A stretch of DNA of 64,000 bases from Paraburkholderia monticola (GCF_001580545.1 NZ_LRBG01000038.1:434001-498000); one strand, 5' to 3'; shown: positions 1 to 8,174, numbered from the stretch's first letter. Program-made: numbers and translations. The notes: a model not told the origin generated them from the sequence alone.

Positions 1-388
1 GCGAGCCATCGGGGTCGACGCTCGTGAGGCGAGTGCCGGCAAAGCGTCCGCCGTGCTGATAGAAGTACCAATAGGGAATTCCGTTGACGCCGGTGACGAT
101 CGCCGTGTGCTTGCCGAGCAGCGGCTGCATCGTATCGACGACGCCAGGCAGCGAATGCGCCTTGAGCGTGATGATGACGAAGTCCTGAACGCCGAGCTCG
201 CGCGGGTCGGACGTGCAGCGCACCGGTGCGCTGAAGGTTTCGCCATCCATGATCAGGCGCGCGCCGTGTTCACGCATGGCCGCGAGATGCGGGCCGCGCG
301 CAATGAAGCTCACGTCCGCGCCTGCGCGCGCCAGTTGCACGCCCAGCAAACCGCCAATCGCTCCCGCTCCGAAGATGCAGATCTTCAT
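1..388 (-). CDS. panE: 2-dehydropantoate 2-reductase, 5' part (cut by window edge)
   Basis: The N-terminal ~129 codons of a ketopantoate reductase, which reduces 2-dehydropantoate to pantoate with NADPH in coenzyme A synthesis. The protein opens MKICIFGAGAIGG, the glycine-rich Rossmann dinucleotide site (GxGxxG) expected at the extreme N-terminus of ApbA/PanE proteins. It continues with the FIARG segment and a VDTMQPLLG region typical of the family. The ATG at 386-388 is preceded by a GGAG Shine-Dalgarno element. The gene runs off the left edge, so the catalytic C-terminal domain is not visible. A second, full-length paralogue lies at 43953-45008, so this copy may act on another 2-keto acid; many PanE-like proteins are not the true pantothenate enzyme. 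Confidence 0.85.
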   Translation of the reverse strand, partial: MKICIFGAGAIGGLLGVQLARAGADVSFIARGPHLAAMREHGARLIMDGETFSAPVRCTSDPRELGVQDFVIITLKAHSLPGVVDTMQPLLGKHTAIVTGVNGIPYWYFYQHGGRFAGTRLTSVDPDGS

Positions 389-555
389 GATGTCGCTCCC
401 TGACGATGAAAAAGCCGTTCGCCCAAGGCCGCTTCGCAATGCTGCGCGGCCGGTCACGGTTCGAGCATAAGGGGGAGCGACGAATGCTGATAGTTAAAGT
501 TTCTCGGCCGATGTATTAGCTATTGGTTATGACAAGGCCGCGTGCCCCCGATCCC

Positions 556-1176
556 TCAGCCGCGCTGAACCAGCAGAAAACTCACGCCGATCGCCGCCAG
601 GAATCCCCCGCAGCAGCGATTGAACCAGCGGCGGATCTTCGCGCGCATCAGCCATTTGCCGAGATACATGCCGGCCCACGAATACACGGCAATCGCGACG
701 CATTCGAGGACCAGAAAGCTCGCGCCGAGCGTGGCGAACTGCGGCAGGATCGGCCGCGCGACGTCGACGAATTGTGGCAGGAACGCGGTGAAAACCAGAA
801 TCGCCTTCGGATTGCCCGCCGCCACGAAGAACTCGTGCCGTGCGATTCGCGCGAGCGCGGCGTCCTGGGGTTGCGAGGTATCGATGGCGGGGGCGTCGCT
901 GCGCCACAACTGGATCGCGAGCCAGATCAGATAGGCGGCGCCCGCGAGTTTGATCGCGAGGAAGATCCATTCGGACGCATGCAGCACGACGGCGAGGCCG
1001 GTCGCGGCGAGCGCGAGCATCAGCGCGAAGGCGAGCAGACGGCCGGTGCCGCCGACGAAGGCCTTCATGAAGCCATGACGCGCGGCCACGTTGATCGACA
1101 GCAGGTTATTGGGCCCGGGTGCGAGATTGATGGCGAAGCAGGCGGGTAAAAAGAACAGCCAGGCGGTCAGGGACAT
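556..1176 (-). CDS. LysE/RhtB-family amino-acid exporter
   Basis: A 206-residue inner-membrane protein with the LysE/RhtB pattern. An N-terminal hydrophobic segment leads into the PGPNNLL signature near residue 20. A basic turn (ARHGFMKA) follows, then about five more membrane segments. The conserved block around NPKAILVFTAFLPQFV sits in the second half. Family members export amino acids or homoserine lactones using the proton gradient; the substrate cannot be read here. An in-frame ATG twelve bases upstream (1188) is an alternative start; neither has a clear ribosome binding site. It is apparently monocistronic. A second LysE-type exporter, only distantly similar, is at 21504-22130. Confidence 0.88.
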   Translation of the reverse strand: MSLTAWLFFLPACFAINLAPGPNNLLSINVAARHGFMKAFVGGTGRLLAFALMLALAATGLAVVLHASEWIFLAIKLAGAAYLIWLAIQLWRSDAPAIDTSQPQDAALARIARHEFFVAAGNPKAILVFTAFLPQFVDVARPILPQFATLGASFLVLECVAIAVYSWAGMYLGKWLMRAKIRRWFNRCCGGFLAAIGVSFLLVQRG

Positions 1177-1286
1177 GATGGGGCGCATTCCGGACAGGAG
1201 ATCACGATGCGGCGCGCGGCGGCTTGCACGCGACGCGTTACCCCGAATTGTAGCGAAACCGCGCCGCGCGCCGGCTGATCGCGCGT

Positions 1287-1940
1287 TCAGTTCACCGCCT
1301 TGATAAAGCCGGGGTCGTCGATCAAAGCATCGACGCTGAGCTTGACCGTGTCGTCGATCGCGATCGTATTGTTGGTGAATTTCGGCGACTTCTGCTTCAC
1401 GGTGCGCGTGGTCGAGAACATCACTTTCTGGCTCGCCGCGTCGGTGACCACGTAGTGCATCTTCAGCGTCCACAGTGCCGGCGAGCGCGTATCGTCGACC
1501 GTGAAGGTTTCGATGGTGCCGCTCAGCACGCGTTTGTTGTCGTCGATCCGAAAACCAGCCACCCGCAGGCTATTGGCGACGTCATCTCGCACGACGACGC
1601 TGATGTCGTCCTTCAACACGAGCCCGGTCATGCCGGTGTTTTCGATGCGGTTCGGTGAGATGTGACCGTCGCGCGCGGGCAGGTACGCGAAGTCGCGCGC
1701 AGGGGCGACGCTGAGCGACCCGGTGCCGTGGGCTCTCGCGTGCGTCGTGCCGGCGTGGCTATTGAGGCCGAACCACGACCACGAGCAGGCGGACAGCAGC
1801 ATGGGCAGCAGTGCCGCGCCGCAGCCCTTGAGCACGAGGGACCTCAACGGCGGGCGCGCGGCAGTCCTGCGGGAGAAAGCGGCGGTCGAATTCAGAGGAA
1901 TTGCCCTTTTAAGTGGAATCGTCGCGGCGGAGAACAGCAT
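1287..1940 (-). CDS. Predicted outer-membrane lipoprotein of unknown function
   Basis: I do not recognise a named family. The protein carries a lipobox (LLSAC, cysteine about residue 52 from the ATG at 1940) and is probably processed by signal peptidase II and anchored to the outer membrane. The mature part is about 165 residues, mostly polar with beta-strand-like alternation and no transmembrane segment. The 51-residue leader before the cysteine is long for a lipoprotein. A GTG at 1835 preceded by GAGGT would give a normal leader with the cysteine at residue 17 and may be the true start. The middle (DISVVVRDDVANSLRVAGF) resembles YajG-type lipoproteins, but this is only an impression. Confidence 0.7.
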   Translation of the reverse strand: MLFSAATIPLKRAIPLNSTAAFSRRTAARPPLRSLVLKGCGAALLPMLLSACSWSWFGLNSHAGTTHARAHGTGSLSVAPARDFAYLPARDGHISPNRIENTGMTGLVLKDDISVVVRDDVANSLRVAGFRIDDNKRVLSGTIETFTVDDTRSPALWTLKMHYVVTDAASQKVMFSTTRTVKQKSPKFTNNTIAIDDTVKLSVDALIDDPGFIKAVN

Positions 1941-2044
1941 GGTAGCAGCGAACCGGGGCGTCAACCTTCGGCCGGGGGCGAGAATTACTTGCCGATCGAG
2001 GCGGCGAGGCGCGCATCGCTAGTGGAAATACCGTGCATGTGAGG

Positions 2045-2210
2045 AGCGCGTCGGCATTTGTCGTGGTCGTAACCCCGGTCGGCGTAGACGCCGCCAGGAC
2101 TGCTCAAAGGCTGTCCGCGCCGGCCGCCGATCGGCACGATGTCCTCAGCTCGATCAGCGTCCACGGTTCGTCGTCGATGATTGGCTTGCCCAACTCCTCG
2201 GACGGCTGGT
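2045..2210 (-). mobile_element. Decayed IS5-family transposase remnant
   Basis: Reading the minus strand, two pieces of a DDE transposase of the IS5 (IS427-like) group can be seen in different frames. The first, about 2210-2150, reads GKPIIDDEPWTLIE, the start of these transposases. The second, about 2147-2050, reads DIVPIGGRRGQP and then VYADRGYDHDK, the conserved block around the second catalytic aspartate. The central several hundred bases are missing and a frameshift lies at the junction, so this is a dead internal-deletion relic. No terminal inverted repeats are recognisable. It abuts the 3' end of the neighbouring glycosyltransferase gene. Confidence 0.68.
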
Positions 2211-2219
2211 CGAAGCTGC

Positions 2220-3470
2220 TCAATAGCTGAACTCAGAAGGCTTAAGGTTTGTTGGACACCTGCTCTTGTCTGTTGCTGCGCGGCGCAGCACTACGACAAG
2301 TAGGATTGGCAGAAGCGCCGTAGACCATGGTCTTGACCACGTAAGTACGGTGAGAAACGCCAGAAATGGCAAGAGCCAAACAAGGGAGATGATCAAGCCC
2401 TCGAAACTCGTCCATACGACTGGTCGTTCATGATCGCGGCAAAGGTAAAAGATGGGCAATATCAGCCATGCCAGATCGTAGTACATGAGGTAGGGCTGGG
2501 CGAGCAACGCCGTGACCACGAATGCCGAAGAACGTACCTCGATGCTTGCCCGACGAGCCCATAGCATTGCGGTTATCAGCACCGCGGGAACGGCAACCGC
2601 AAAATGCGCCACGTAGGCGAAAGGCAGGCTAGCGCCCAGTGTGCGCGCGAGAGCGAATACGGTGGGCATGCCTCGCCACAGGTCCATTCCGCCGTTTTCC
2701 ACAGCAACTGTATTGAAGTGCGGCAGCGTTTCAAAAAACTTCAGCCATAGCGGCACGCCCAGGACAAGCAGACTGACGCCGCAGAACAGCGCTCCGGTCA
2801 CGACCATCATTCCTAGCGCGCGGAAATGCCGACCACAAAGAAACATCAATGGGAACAGTATCGCCAGTTGCGGTTTGATCGCCAGCAATCCAGCACATAC
2901 GCCGGCCAGCAACGGGCGCCGTTCAAGGAGACCCAGTGCACCAGCGGCCAGGGAGAGCGTCAGAAGAGAGTTTTGGCCAGCAACTGCGGCAACCCAGACG
3001 CCCGGGAATGCAATGACGGAAATCAAAGGCAGCGCCTTCGATTGCAGGGTTCGTGCACAGACAAACGAGTAGCAAGCGATGCTTACGCACAAGAACCCTG
3101 CATATGACAAGGGGTAAGGCAGCCATGCCAGCGGATAGATCAACAACTGGAATGTTGGCGGATAAACCCACGGCGAATACGGAGCCGAGGACGACAAAGA
3201 GGTCTCTGCCGCGAATAACTTGTTTGGATTGAAAACCTCGATGGCACTGTCATGCAGCGAGACGTACGAGGCACTCCAGTAGACCCGGAAATCGAGGCCT
3301 AGCGGCGGCGCGCCGCGGACATGAAGCGCCCACCTCAACGCCCAGATTCCAAGCAATATGAGCTGCAAGGCCAGCAGCGCCGCGCAGTAAACCACAACTC
3401 TTTCGCGAGTGACCCAGCGCTTTTCGCGTTGAGGCGCCCCGTCGCTGGCCTTATCAGTCGTTAGTGACAT
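2220..3470 (-). CDS. GT87/DUF2029-type integral membrane glycosyltransferase (copy 1)
   Basis: A 416-residue polytopic membrane protein with the hallmarks of GT87 (DUF2029) enzymes, which transfer sugars from polyprenyl-phosphate donors on the periplasmic side. After one transmembrane helix comes a loop with the conserved acidic residue (LGLDFRVYWSA, about residue 70). The blocks YPPTF, GQNSLLT, IKPQLA and PYLMYYDLAWL follow in family order, separated by about nine hydrophobic segments. The same blocks occur in two paralogues at 17155-18438 and 19477-20739. It is monocistronic, with an IS relic directly downstream; the last few residues may derive from that insertion. The acceptor is unknown. 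Confidence 0.8.
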   Translation of the reverse strand: MSLTTDKASDGAPQREKRWVTRERVVVYCAALLALQLILLGIWALRWALHVRGAPPLGLDFRVYWSASYVSLHDSAIEVFNPNKLFAAETSLSSSAPYSPWVYPPTFQLLIYPLAWLPYPLSYAGFLCVSIACYSFVCARTLQSKALPLISVIAFPGVWVAAVAGQNSLLTLSLAAGALGLLERRPLLAGVCAGLLAIKPQLAILFPLMFLCGRHFRALGMMVVTGALFCGVSLLVLGVPLWLKFFETLPHFNTVAVENGGMDLWRGMPTVFALARTLGASLPFAYVAHFAVAVPAVLITAMLWARRASIEVRSSAFVVTALLAQPYLMYYDLAWLILPIFYLCRDHERPVVWTSFEGLIISLVWLLPFLAFLTVLTWSRPWSTALLPILLVVVLRRAATDKSRCPTNLKPSEFSY

Positions 3471-3543
3471 AACGTTATTTGATCATTGTGGCGCGATCAT
3501 GCCATGACCTGTCCTCGTTGTGCAGGACCGACACCAGAGCCGC

Positions 3544-4125
3544 TCAGAAAAAGCCCGCCTTTCCCTGCGTGATATCGATCAGCGTTCGTTTGGATGCGTC
3601 GAGCGCGTTGGCGGGCAAGCGCATCGTCATCTTCACCAGCATGCCGTAGGCGCTGTCCACGAGCGCATAGCCTTCGGCGTCCATCCAGCGGCGAATTTTG
3701 GCTTCGTCGGCATAACTGACTTCCACGCCCAGCGAAACCTGAGCAATCCGCTCGACGCGCGGTGCGTCGAGCAGCGCGGACGCGATCGCATCGGTGTACG
3801 CGCGCACCAGCCCCCCCGCGCCGAGCTTCACGCCGCCGTAATAGCGCACGACCGCGCCGAGTACACCCTCCAGATCGTGATGCCGCAGCACTTCGAGAAT
3901 CGGCCGGCCCGCGGTACCGGACGGCTCGCCGTCGTCCGACATGCCGGACTGGCCACCCGCGAGCAGCGCCCAGCACACATGCGTCGCGGCGGGATGTTCA
4001 TGCCGCAGACGCTGCAATTCGGCCATCGCGGCATCGCGATCGGCGACCGGGATGGCATAGGCGATGAAGCGGCTCTTGCGAATCTCGAGTTCTGCGGAAA
4101 CGGTGGTTGAGACGGTGTGACTCAC
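3544..4125 (-). CDS. yigZ: YigZ/IMPACT (UPF0029) family protein
   Basis: A 193-residue protein matching the YigZ/IMPACT family. The N-terminal domain contains KSRFIAYA, HPAATHVCWA and then the signature region DDGEPSGTAGRP followed by VVRYYGGVKLGAGGLVRAY. The smaller C-terminal domain (residues about 135-190) matches the second, ferredoxin-like domain of the family. The eukaryotic relative is a translation regulator; the bacterial role is not settled. The best start is a GTG at 4123-4125. It is transcribed away from the long intergenic region ahead of the Tad operon. Confidence 0.88.
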   Translation of the reverse strand: MSHTVSTTVSAELEIRKSRFIAYAIPVADRDAAMAELQRLRHEHPAATHVCWALLAGGQSGMSDDGEPSGTAGRPILEVLRHHDLEGVLGAVVRYYGGVKLGAGGLVRAYTDAIASALLDAPRVERIAQVSLGVEVSYADEAKIRRWMDAEGYALVDSAYGMLVKMTMRLPANALDASKRTLIDITQGKAGFF

Positions 4126-4322
4126 GTTGGTCGAGATCCGTTATGTCAATGAAATCAATGGATTGATGGGGGCTTCGTCAGCCTGCGTCGACTGACCGGC
4201 AGGGGCCGGGTACGACAGGGCGGCGGGCTCGAATGGGGCAATTATGCGTGGACATCGGCTGATCGGCCATTGATCCGTTTCTATCACATTTTTCGCCCAT
4301 TATTCCAACAACGTGGATGGCG

Positions 4323-4332
4323 CAAACGTTTG
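4323..4332. promoter_or_regulatory. CAAACGTTTG palindrome, site 1
   Basis: Perfect 10-base palindrome, first of three in the flp upstream region. Inferred binding site for a dimeric regulator; the protein is unknown. Confidence 0.5.
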
Positions 4333-4456
4333 AATGCCGAGTATTGGACTAAAAAGGGCGCTTTCTGAAATTACGGATAACTTCACGCATTCGGAGTTGC
4401 GTTGATAAATCCGTTTTTACCAATTCTTCCGTCAATGATTTAGCACCGCATTCGCG

Positions 4457-4466
4457 CAAACGTTTG
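4457..4466. promoter_or_regulatory. CAAACGTTTG palindrome, site 2
   Basis: Perfect 10-base palindrome, 134 bases after site 1. About 43 of the first 62 positions from the palindrome onward match site 1 without gaps. Confidence 0.5.
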
Positions 4467-4589
4467 ATCGTTAATCATTGGGCGAAAAATCGCGCTTCAG
4501 GAAATCAAATATTACTTCGTACGAATTGGTAAGGCACCCCTGTGCGCTTTTGCCTTGTGTTTGTTCCCCTTTTTACGCGCCAAACCGGG

Positions 4590-4599
4590 CAAACGTTTG
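4590..4599. promoter_or_regulatory. CAAACGTTTG palindrome, site 3
   Basis: Perfect 10-base palindrome, 133 bases after site 2 and about 290 bases before the flp start codon. Beyond the palindrome it shows little similarity to the first two copies. Confidence 0.5.
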
Positions 4600-4892
4600 G
4601 CATTCGATCGTCATACAAATATTAGCGTTTGATCGAATCGATTAAAAAATCTCCCGCAATCCGGGAAAGCACTAGCGATTATTTCAGTAAAGTATTCAGC
4701 GTCTCTGCCGTTAATCGGTAAGACGGGGATGGCTCTTACTCTGGCAGGCTGTGTTGCATGAGCCGAATAGAGCGGGCTTTTACCGTCTTTTCGGCCCGGG
4801 GGTATCCAGTTCGCGCGGCTACGATAAATGCTGGTCCGCAACGACCGGAAAAAAACCTGGCTATCGACCAACAGTGTTTATGAGGGGGTTAC

Positions 4893-5075
4893 ATGAAAAT
4901 TCGTCAGTTCTTCAATAAGTTCGTGCGTGACGAGCGCGGCGTGACCGCGCTGGAGTACGCAATTCTGGCGGGGATCATCGTGGCAGCAGTCGTTTCGGCT
5001 GTCGGGCTTCTTTCGACCGGGCTCTCGACGGGCTTCTCGAATCTGGCCTCCACGATCACCAGCGCCACCAGCTAA
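4893..5075 (+). CDS. flp: Flp type IVb pilin
   Basis: A 60-residue Flp/Fap pilin, the structural subunit of the tight adherence pilus. It has a short basic leader ending DERG, then VTALEYAILAGIIVAAV. This is the class IVb prepilin cleavage signal (cut after Gly16, glutamate at +5, Glu-Tyr pair), continuous with the hydrophobic assembly helix. The C-terminal half is Ser/Thr-rich (LSTGLSTGFSNLASTITSATS in outline), a possible O-glycosylation surface given the glycosyltransferases at the end of the operon, although that link is inference. The ATG is preceded by GAGGGGG. It is the first gene of the Tad operon and the only pilin gene seen. Confidence 0.95.
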   Translation: MKIRQFFNKFVRDERGVTALEYAILAGIIVAAVVSAVGLLSTGLSTGFSNLASTITSATS

Positions 5076-5123
5076 TAACTTGCGGTTCCCCGAGCTCTTT
5101 CGCCAGTTGAATGAGAGGTGGCA

Positions 5124-5651
5124 ATGTCGATGCTTTCACTCGTGGTCCGGCTGGCGACGGTGGGGACGCTGGGGTGGCTTGCAGTGATGGACGTACGCGA
5201 CCGCCGTTTGCCCAACAAGGGCGTGCTGGCGGTCGCCATTCTGTTCTTTGCCGATGCGGTACTCGCGCAAAAGTCGTTGTCCGTGACCGGGGAGCATGTG
5301 CTGGTCGCGGCAGTAGTTGGTGTGCTGTGCGTTGGGCTCTACCTGATGAACATGCTGGGAGGAGGGGACGTCAAGCTGGTTGCAGCTGTCGGCCTGTGGG
5401 TCGGTAGCAATCTGCTGGTTGCGACGTCGACTCTGATGCTAGTTGCCATCACTGGTTTGCTCGTTGCACTGCTTGGTCTCGCGACACGTCGGCTCGATCC
5501 CGCCGCGTGCTTCGGACCAATGCGCGCTCTTGCATTCTTTTCCTGCCGGCGCGGGGTGCCGTACGGGGTCGCGCTTGCGACGGGTGGTAGCACGGCAATT
5601 CTGTTACCGCTCTGGTTGCCTTGGGCGATAACGCACTTTGTGAAGCACTAG
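5124..5651 (+). CDS. cpaA: Tad prepilin peptidase CpaA/TadV
   Basis: A 175-residue A24-family aspartic prepilin peptidase that would cleave the Flp leader at the inner membrane. Both catalytic aspartates are visible: one in AVMDVRDRRLPN (about residue 26) and one in the GGGDVKL motif (GxGD). Hydrophobic segments surround them. It lacks the N-terminal methyltransferase domain of PilD, as usual for TadV. The start chosen is the ATG at 5124 with GAGAGG seven bases ahead; a GTG two codons upstream is possible. The C-terminal third (FGPMRALAFFSCRRGVPYG) is the Tad-type extension. It follows flp by 48 bases. Confidence 0.92.
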   Translation: MSMLSLVVRLATVGTLGWLAVMDVRDRRLPNKGVLAVAILFFADAVLAQKSLSVTGEHVLVAAVVGVLCVGLYLMNMLGGGDVKLVAAVGLWVGSNLLVATSTLMLVAITGLLVALLGLATRRLDPAACFGPMRALAFFSCRRGVPYGVALATGGSTAILLPLWLPWAITHFVKH

Positions 5652-5675
5652 AAAACGACTTCGGCCTCTGCCCAT

Positions 5676-6665
5676 ATGTCCAAGATCATAAAACTGGCAG
5701 TTCTTCTGGTAGGCGCACTGCTCGTGGCGGTGATCGTGCGTTTCGTCGTCCAGACCGCGACGGCGCAGCACGTTCAAGCTCCTACCATGAAACGGGTCCG
5801 CGTCGCGGCCGCCGATCTTCCCGCCGGCCTGCTGCTGCGGGAAGCCGATCTCACCTGGAAGGACACGCCGGCGGCGAGCGTGCCGGCCGGTGCGGTGATC
5901 GACGGCGATCCGGCGACTGCGGCGGGTGCGCCGAATACGCCGAATGCGCCGAATGCGCCGAATACGGTCGAACTGAAAGGCGCGCTGTTGCGCCAGGCCG
6001 TGTCGGCTGGCCAGGCGGTCCTGTCCGATGAGGTCATTCTGCCGGGCGCCCCGGGCTTTCTGGCCGCGACGCTGAAGCCGGGCATGCGGGCGGTGTCGGT
6101 TGCGATCGACGATGTCTCGGGCAACGCCGGTCTGATCGAGCCGGGCGACTACGTGGACCTGTTGCTGACCCAGCAGATGAGCAACCGTACCGACGAGCCG
6201 GTGCTGGCGGTGGCGAGCGAAACCATCGTCCAGCATGTGCGCGTGCTGGCCGTCGGCTCGGTCATCCAGCGTCCGAAGGCAGACGGCACTGCGCCCGATT
6301 CGGGCAACCGGGCGCGCACCGTCACATTGGAGGTCTCGCCGGAGAGGGCCGAGGTGGTGTCCGTGGCGGCTCGGCTCGGCAGCTTGTCGCTTGCCCTGCG
6401 CAGCTTTGCCGTGGCCAGCCGCGATGCCGGCGCCGAATCCGCCGACGCGGCTTCCGCACCGCCCAAACCCGTCTGGGCCGGCGATATTTCGCGTGCCGTG
6501 CGCGAGCTGCCACGACCGGCGAGCAATAAGCCGCAGAGCGCCATCGCGGGGCATAACGTGATGGTTTATCGCGGTTCGCAAAAAAACCTGGCTGAGGATT
6601 CGACCGTGCCGTTAGCCGCGGGTGGCCGTGTACCTCCGCTTCCGACCCAGCCCATGCCGCAATAA
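5676..6665 (+). CDS. cpaB: Tad pilus assembly protein CpaB/RcpC
   Basis: A 329-residue periplasmic protein anchored by one N-terminal transmembrane helix (residues about 6-28). A SAF-type domain (VRVAAADLPAGLLLREADL) and the RcpC/CpaB core (AVSVAIDDVSGNAGLIEPGDYVDLLL in outline) follow; CpaB stabilises the secretin channel. An unusual low-complexity stretch of Asn-Ala/Thr-Pro repeats (PNTPNAPNAPNT, about residues 86-97) is encoded by four 9-base units and interrupts the SAF region. The C-terminal ~100 residues are Ala/Pro-rich and poorly conserved. The gene starts 24 bases after cpaA and ends 4 bases before cpaC. Confidence 0.92.
   Translation: MSKIIKLAVLLVGALLVAVIVRFVVQTATAQHVQAPTMKRVRVAAADLPAGLLLREADLTWKDTPAASVPAGAVIDGDPATAAGAPNTPNAPNAPNTVELKGALLRQAVSAGQAVLSDEVILPGAPGFLAATLKPGMRAVSVAIDDVSGNAGLIEPGDYVDLLLTQQMSNRTDEPVLAVASETIVQHVRVLAVGSVIQRPKADGTAPDSGNRARTVTLEVSPERAEVVSVAARLGSLSLALRSFAVASRDAGAESADAASAPPKPVWAGDISRAVRELPRPASNKPQSAIAGHNVMVYRGSQKNLAEDSTVPLAAGGRVPPLPTQPMPQ
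5928..5963 (+). repeat. Four 9-base tandem repeats inside cpaB
   Basis: Four consecutive units of (G/A)CGCCGAAT encode Asn-Ala/Thr-Pro. In-frame copy-number change would alter only a linker in CpaB. Confidence 0.85.
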
Positions 6666-6669
6666 GAAT

Positions 6670-8163
6670 ATGAAACCAATTGATCTGACCGGGGTAGCGC
6701 GAGGGAAACGGCCGATGGTCGCACGCGCGGTGGCGTTCGCCGTCGGGCTGGGACTGGCTGTTGGAGCGCAAGCGCAGGCGACAAAGCTTCCACCAACGTA
6801 TATGGCCCGTAAGCCCGTACCCGTGCGCGCGGCGATGCCTGCCGACGTCGGCGGTAGCGTGAGCGTGACAGCGGGTCAGGAGGTGCTCGTGCGCCTCAAT
6901 CAGGATGCCAGTTCGGTATTCGTGGCCGATCCGGACGTGGCCGACGTGCACATGCCGACTCCGCGCGTCCTGGTGCTGCTCGGCAAGAAGGCCGGTACGA
7001 CGACGCTGTTCGCGCTGACGGCGAACGGCGTGCAGTTGCTCAAGCGCAGCGTTCTGGTCGGCGCCGACCTGGACACGCTGCGCCGCATGATCGCGGCGCG
7101 CTTTCCGGGAGCTAATCTGCGCCTCGACGTCGGGCCTGGATCGCTGCAGGTCTCGGGCGAAGTACCGGGATCGGATGTCGCAGATGCCGTGGTGCAGATG
7201 ATGACGCCGTACCTCGCGGAAAAGCAGGTGCTCGTCAATCGCATGACGATCGCGCATCCGTTGCAGGTGCAACTGCGTGTGCGCATTACCGAAGTCGATC
7301 GTAACGTCACGCAGCAACTGGGCGTGAACTGGCAATCGCTCGGGCTCCCGGGCAATTGGCAGACGGGGCTGTTCAACGGTCGCGGGATTTTGAATACGAC
7401 TGGCTCGAGCAGCAATGGCGGTTCGGCGGTCAATCTGGCTACGAACGGCGCGTTTTCTCTGCTGACCGGTTTCGCGACGAGCCACTGGAACATCCAGATG
7501 CTGCTGGACGCGCTCCATCAGGAAGGATTGCTGACGATGCTGGCCGAGCCGAATCTCGTGGCGTTGTCCGGCCAGACAGCCAGTTTTCTCGCGGGCGGGG
7601 AGTTCCCGATTCCGGTGTCGCAGACCAACGGCGCGATCGACGTCGAATTCAAGCAGTTCGGCGTGAAGCTGGATTTCACGCCGACCGTGCTCAACGACAA
7701 CCGCATCAGCCTCAAGGTCCGGCCTGAAGTGAGCCAGATCGACTCGTCGGTCAGCGTGACCACCGGCGGCATCACGGTTCCGGGCTTGAGCGTGCGCAGC
7801 GCGAATACGACGGTCGAGCTCGGCAGCGGTCAGAGCTTCGCCGTCGCGGGTTTGCTGCAGAACAATACGAGCAACACCATCTCGCAGATACCTGGCCTCG
7901 GCTCGATCCCGGTGCTCGGCAAGCTGTTTTCGTCGAGCAACTACCAGAACAACAAGACCGAACTGGTCATCATCGTGACGCCGTATCTGGTCGACCCGGT
8001 CAGTCCGGACAAACTGCGTACCCCGCTGGATTCGGTGATGCAGCCGGTGGGTGACCTCGAGTACAGCTTCCAGCACACCCATGGTTCGACGGGCGCGAGA
8101 GCGTCCGTCGAAGACGCCGACACCCAGCCGCGTCTGGTGGGCCGGGCCGGCTACATCTATTGA
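6670..8163 (+). CDS. cpaC: Tad secretin CpaC/RcpA
   Basis: A 497-residue outer-membrane secretin forming the pilus exit channel. A signal peptide (VARAVAFAVGLGLAVGAQAQA region) is followed by the pilus-specific N-terminal domain (GQEVLVRLNQDASSVFVADPDVADV in outline), a BON-like/N-domain (residues about 130-200) and the secretin homology domain. The latter includes LTMLAEPNLVALSGQTASFLAGGEFPIPV and ends near ELVIIVTPYLVDP, the family's C-terminal signature. The start at 6670, four bases after the cpaB stop and without its own strong ribosome binding site, suggests translational coupling. Confidence 0.93.
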   Translation: MKPIDLTGVARGKRPMVARAVAFAVGLGLAVGAQAQATKLPPTYMARKPVPVRAAMPADVGGSVSVTAGQEVLVRLNQDASSVFVADPDVADVHMPTPRVLVLLGKKAGTTTLFALTANGVQLLKRSVLVGADLDTLRRMIAARFPGANLRLDVGPGSLQVSGEVPGSDVADAVVQMMTPYLAEKQVLVNRMTIAHPLQVQLRVRITEVDRNVTQQLGVNWQSLGLPGNWQTGLFNGRGILNTTGSSSNGGSAVNLATNGAFSLLTGFATSHWNIQMLLDALHQEGLLTMLAEPNLVALSGQTASFLAGGEFPIPVSQTNGAIDVEFKQFGVKLDFTPTVLNDNRISLKVRPEVSQIDSSVSVTTGGITVPGLSVRSANTTVELGSGQSFAVAGLLQNNTSNTISQIPGLGSIPVLGKLFSSSNYQNNKTELVIIVTPYLVDPVSPDKLRTPLDSVMQPVGDLEYSFQHTHGSTGARASVEDADTQPRLVGRAGYIY

Positions 8164-8174
8164 TCGGAGCGACC

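Larger units (their letters stand above)
4126..4892. promoter_or_regulatory. Long AT-richer upstream region of the Tad operon
   Basis: A 767-base stretch without a credible gene, clearly richer in A+T than the surroundings. It holds three perfect CAAACGTTTG palindromes at 4323, 4457 and 4590, spaced 134 and 133 bases. The first two lie in a longer diverged direct repeat. CGTTTGATCG half-sites recur at 4461 and 4626. Its position between yigZ (leftward) and flp (rightward) makes it the likely control region of the pilus operon. No confident -35/-10 pair could be assigned. A GAGGGGG ribosome binding site lies at about 4880-4887 ahead of flp. Confidence 0.6.

Noticed and set aside
2033..2230. 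65-codon plus-strand frame
   Set aside because: It is the antisense of the transposase relic and has no supporting signal.
4742..4757. Sigma-54-like promoter TGGCAGG...TTGC ahead of flp
   Set aside because: Spacing between the GG and GC dinucleotides is 11 instead of the required 10 bases, so a functional -24/-12 promoter is unlikely.
4611..4871. 86-codon minus-strand frame inside the flp upstream region
   Set aside because: No ribosome binding site, no family resemblance, and it overlaps the probable flp promoter.
5928..5963. Short tandem repeats that might suggest a CRISPR-like array
   Set aside because: Units are 9 bases, contiguous without spacers and in frame within cpaB; simply a coding repeat.
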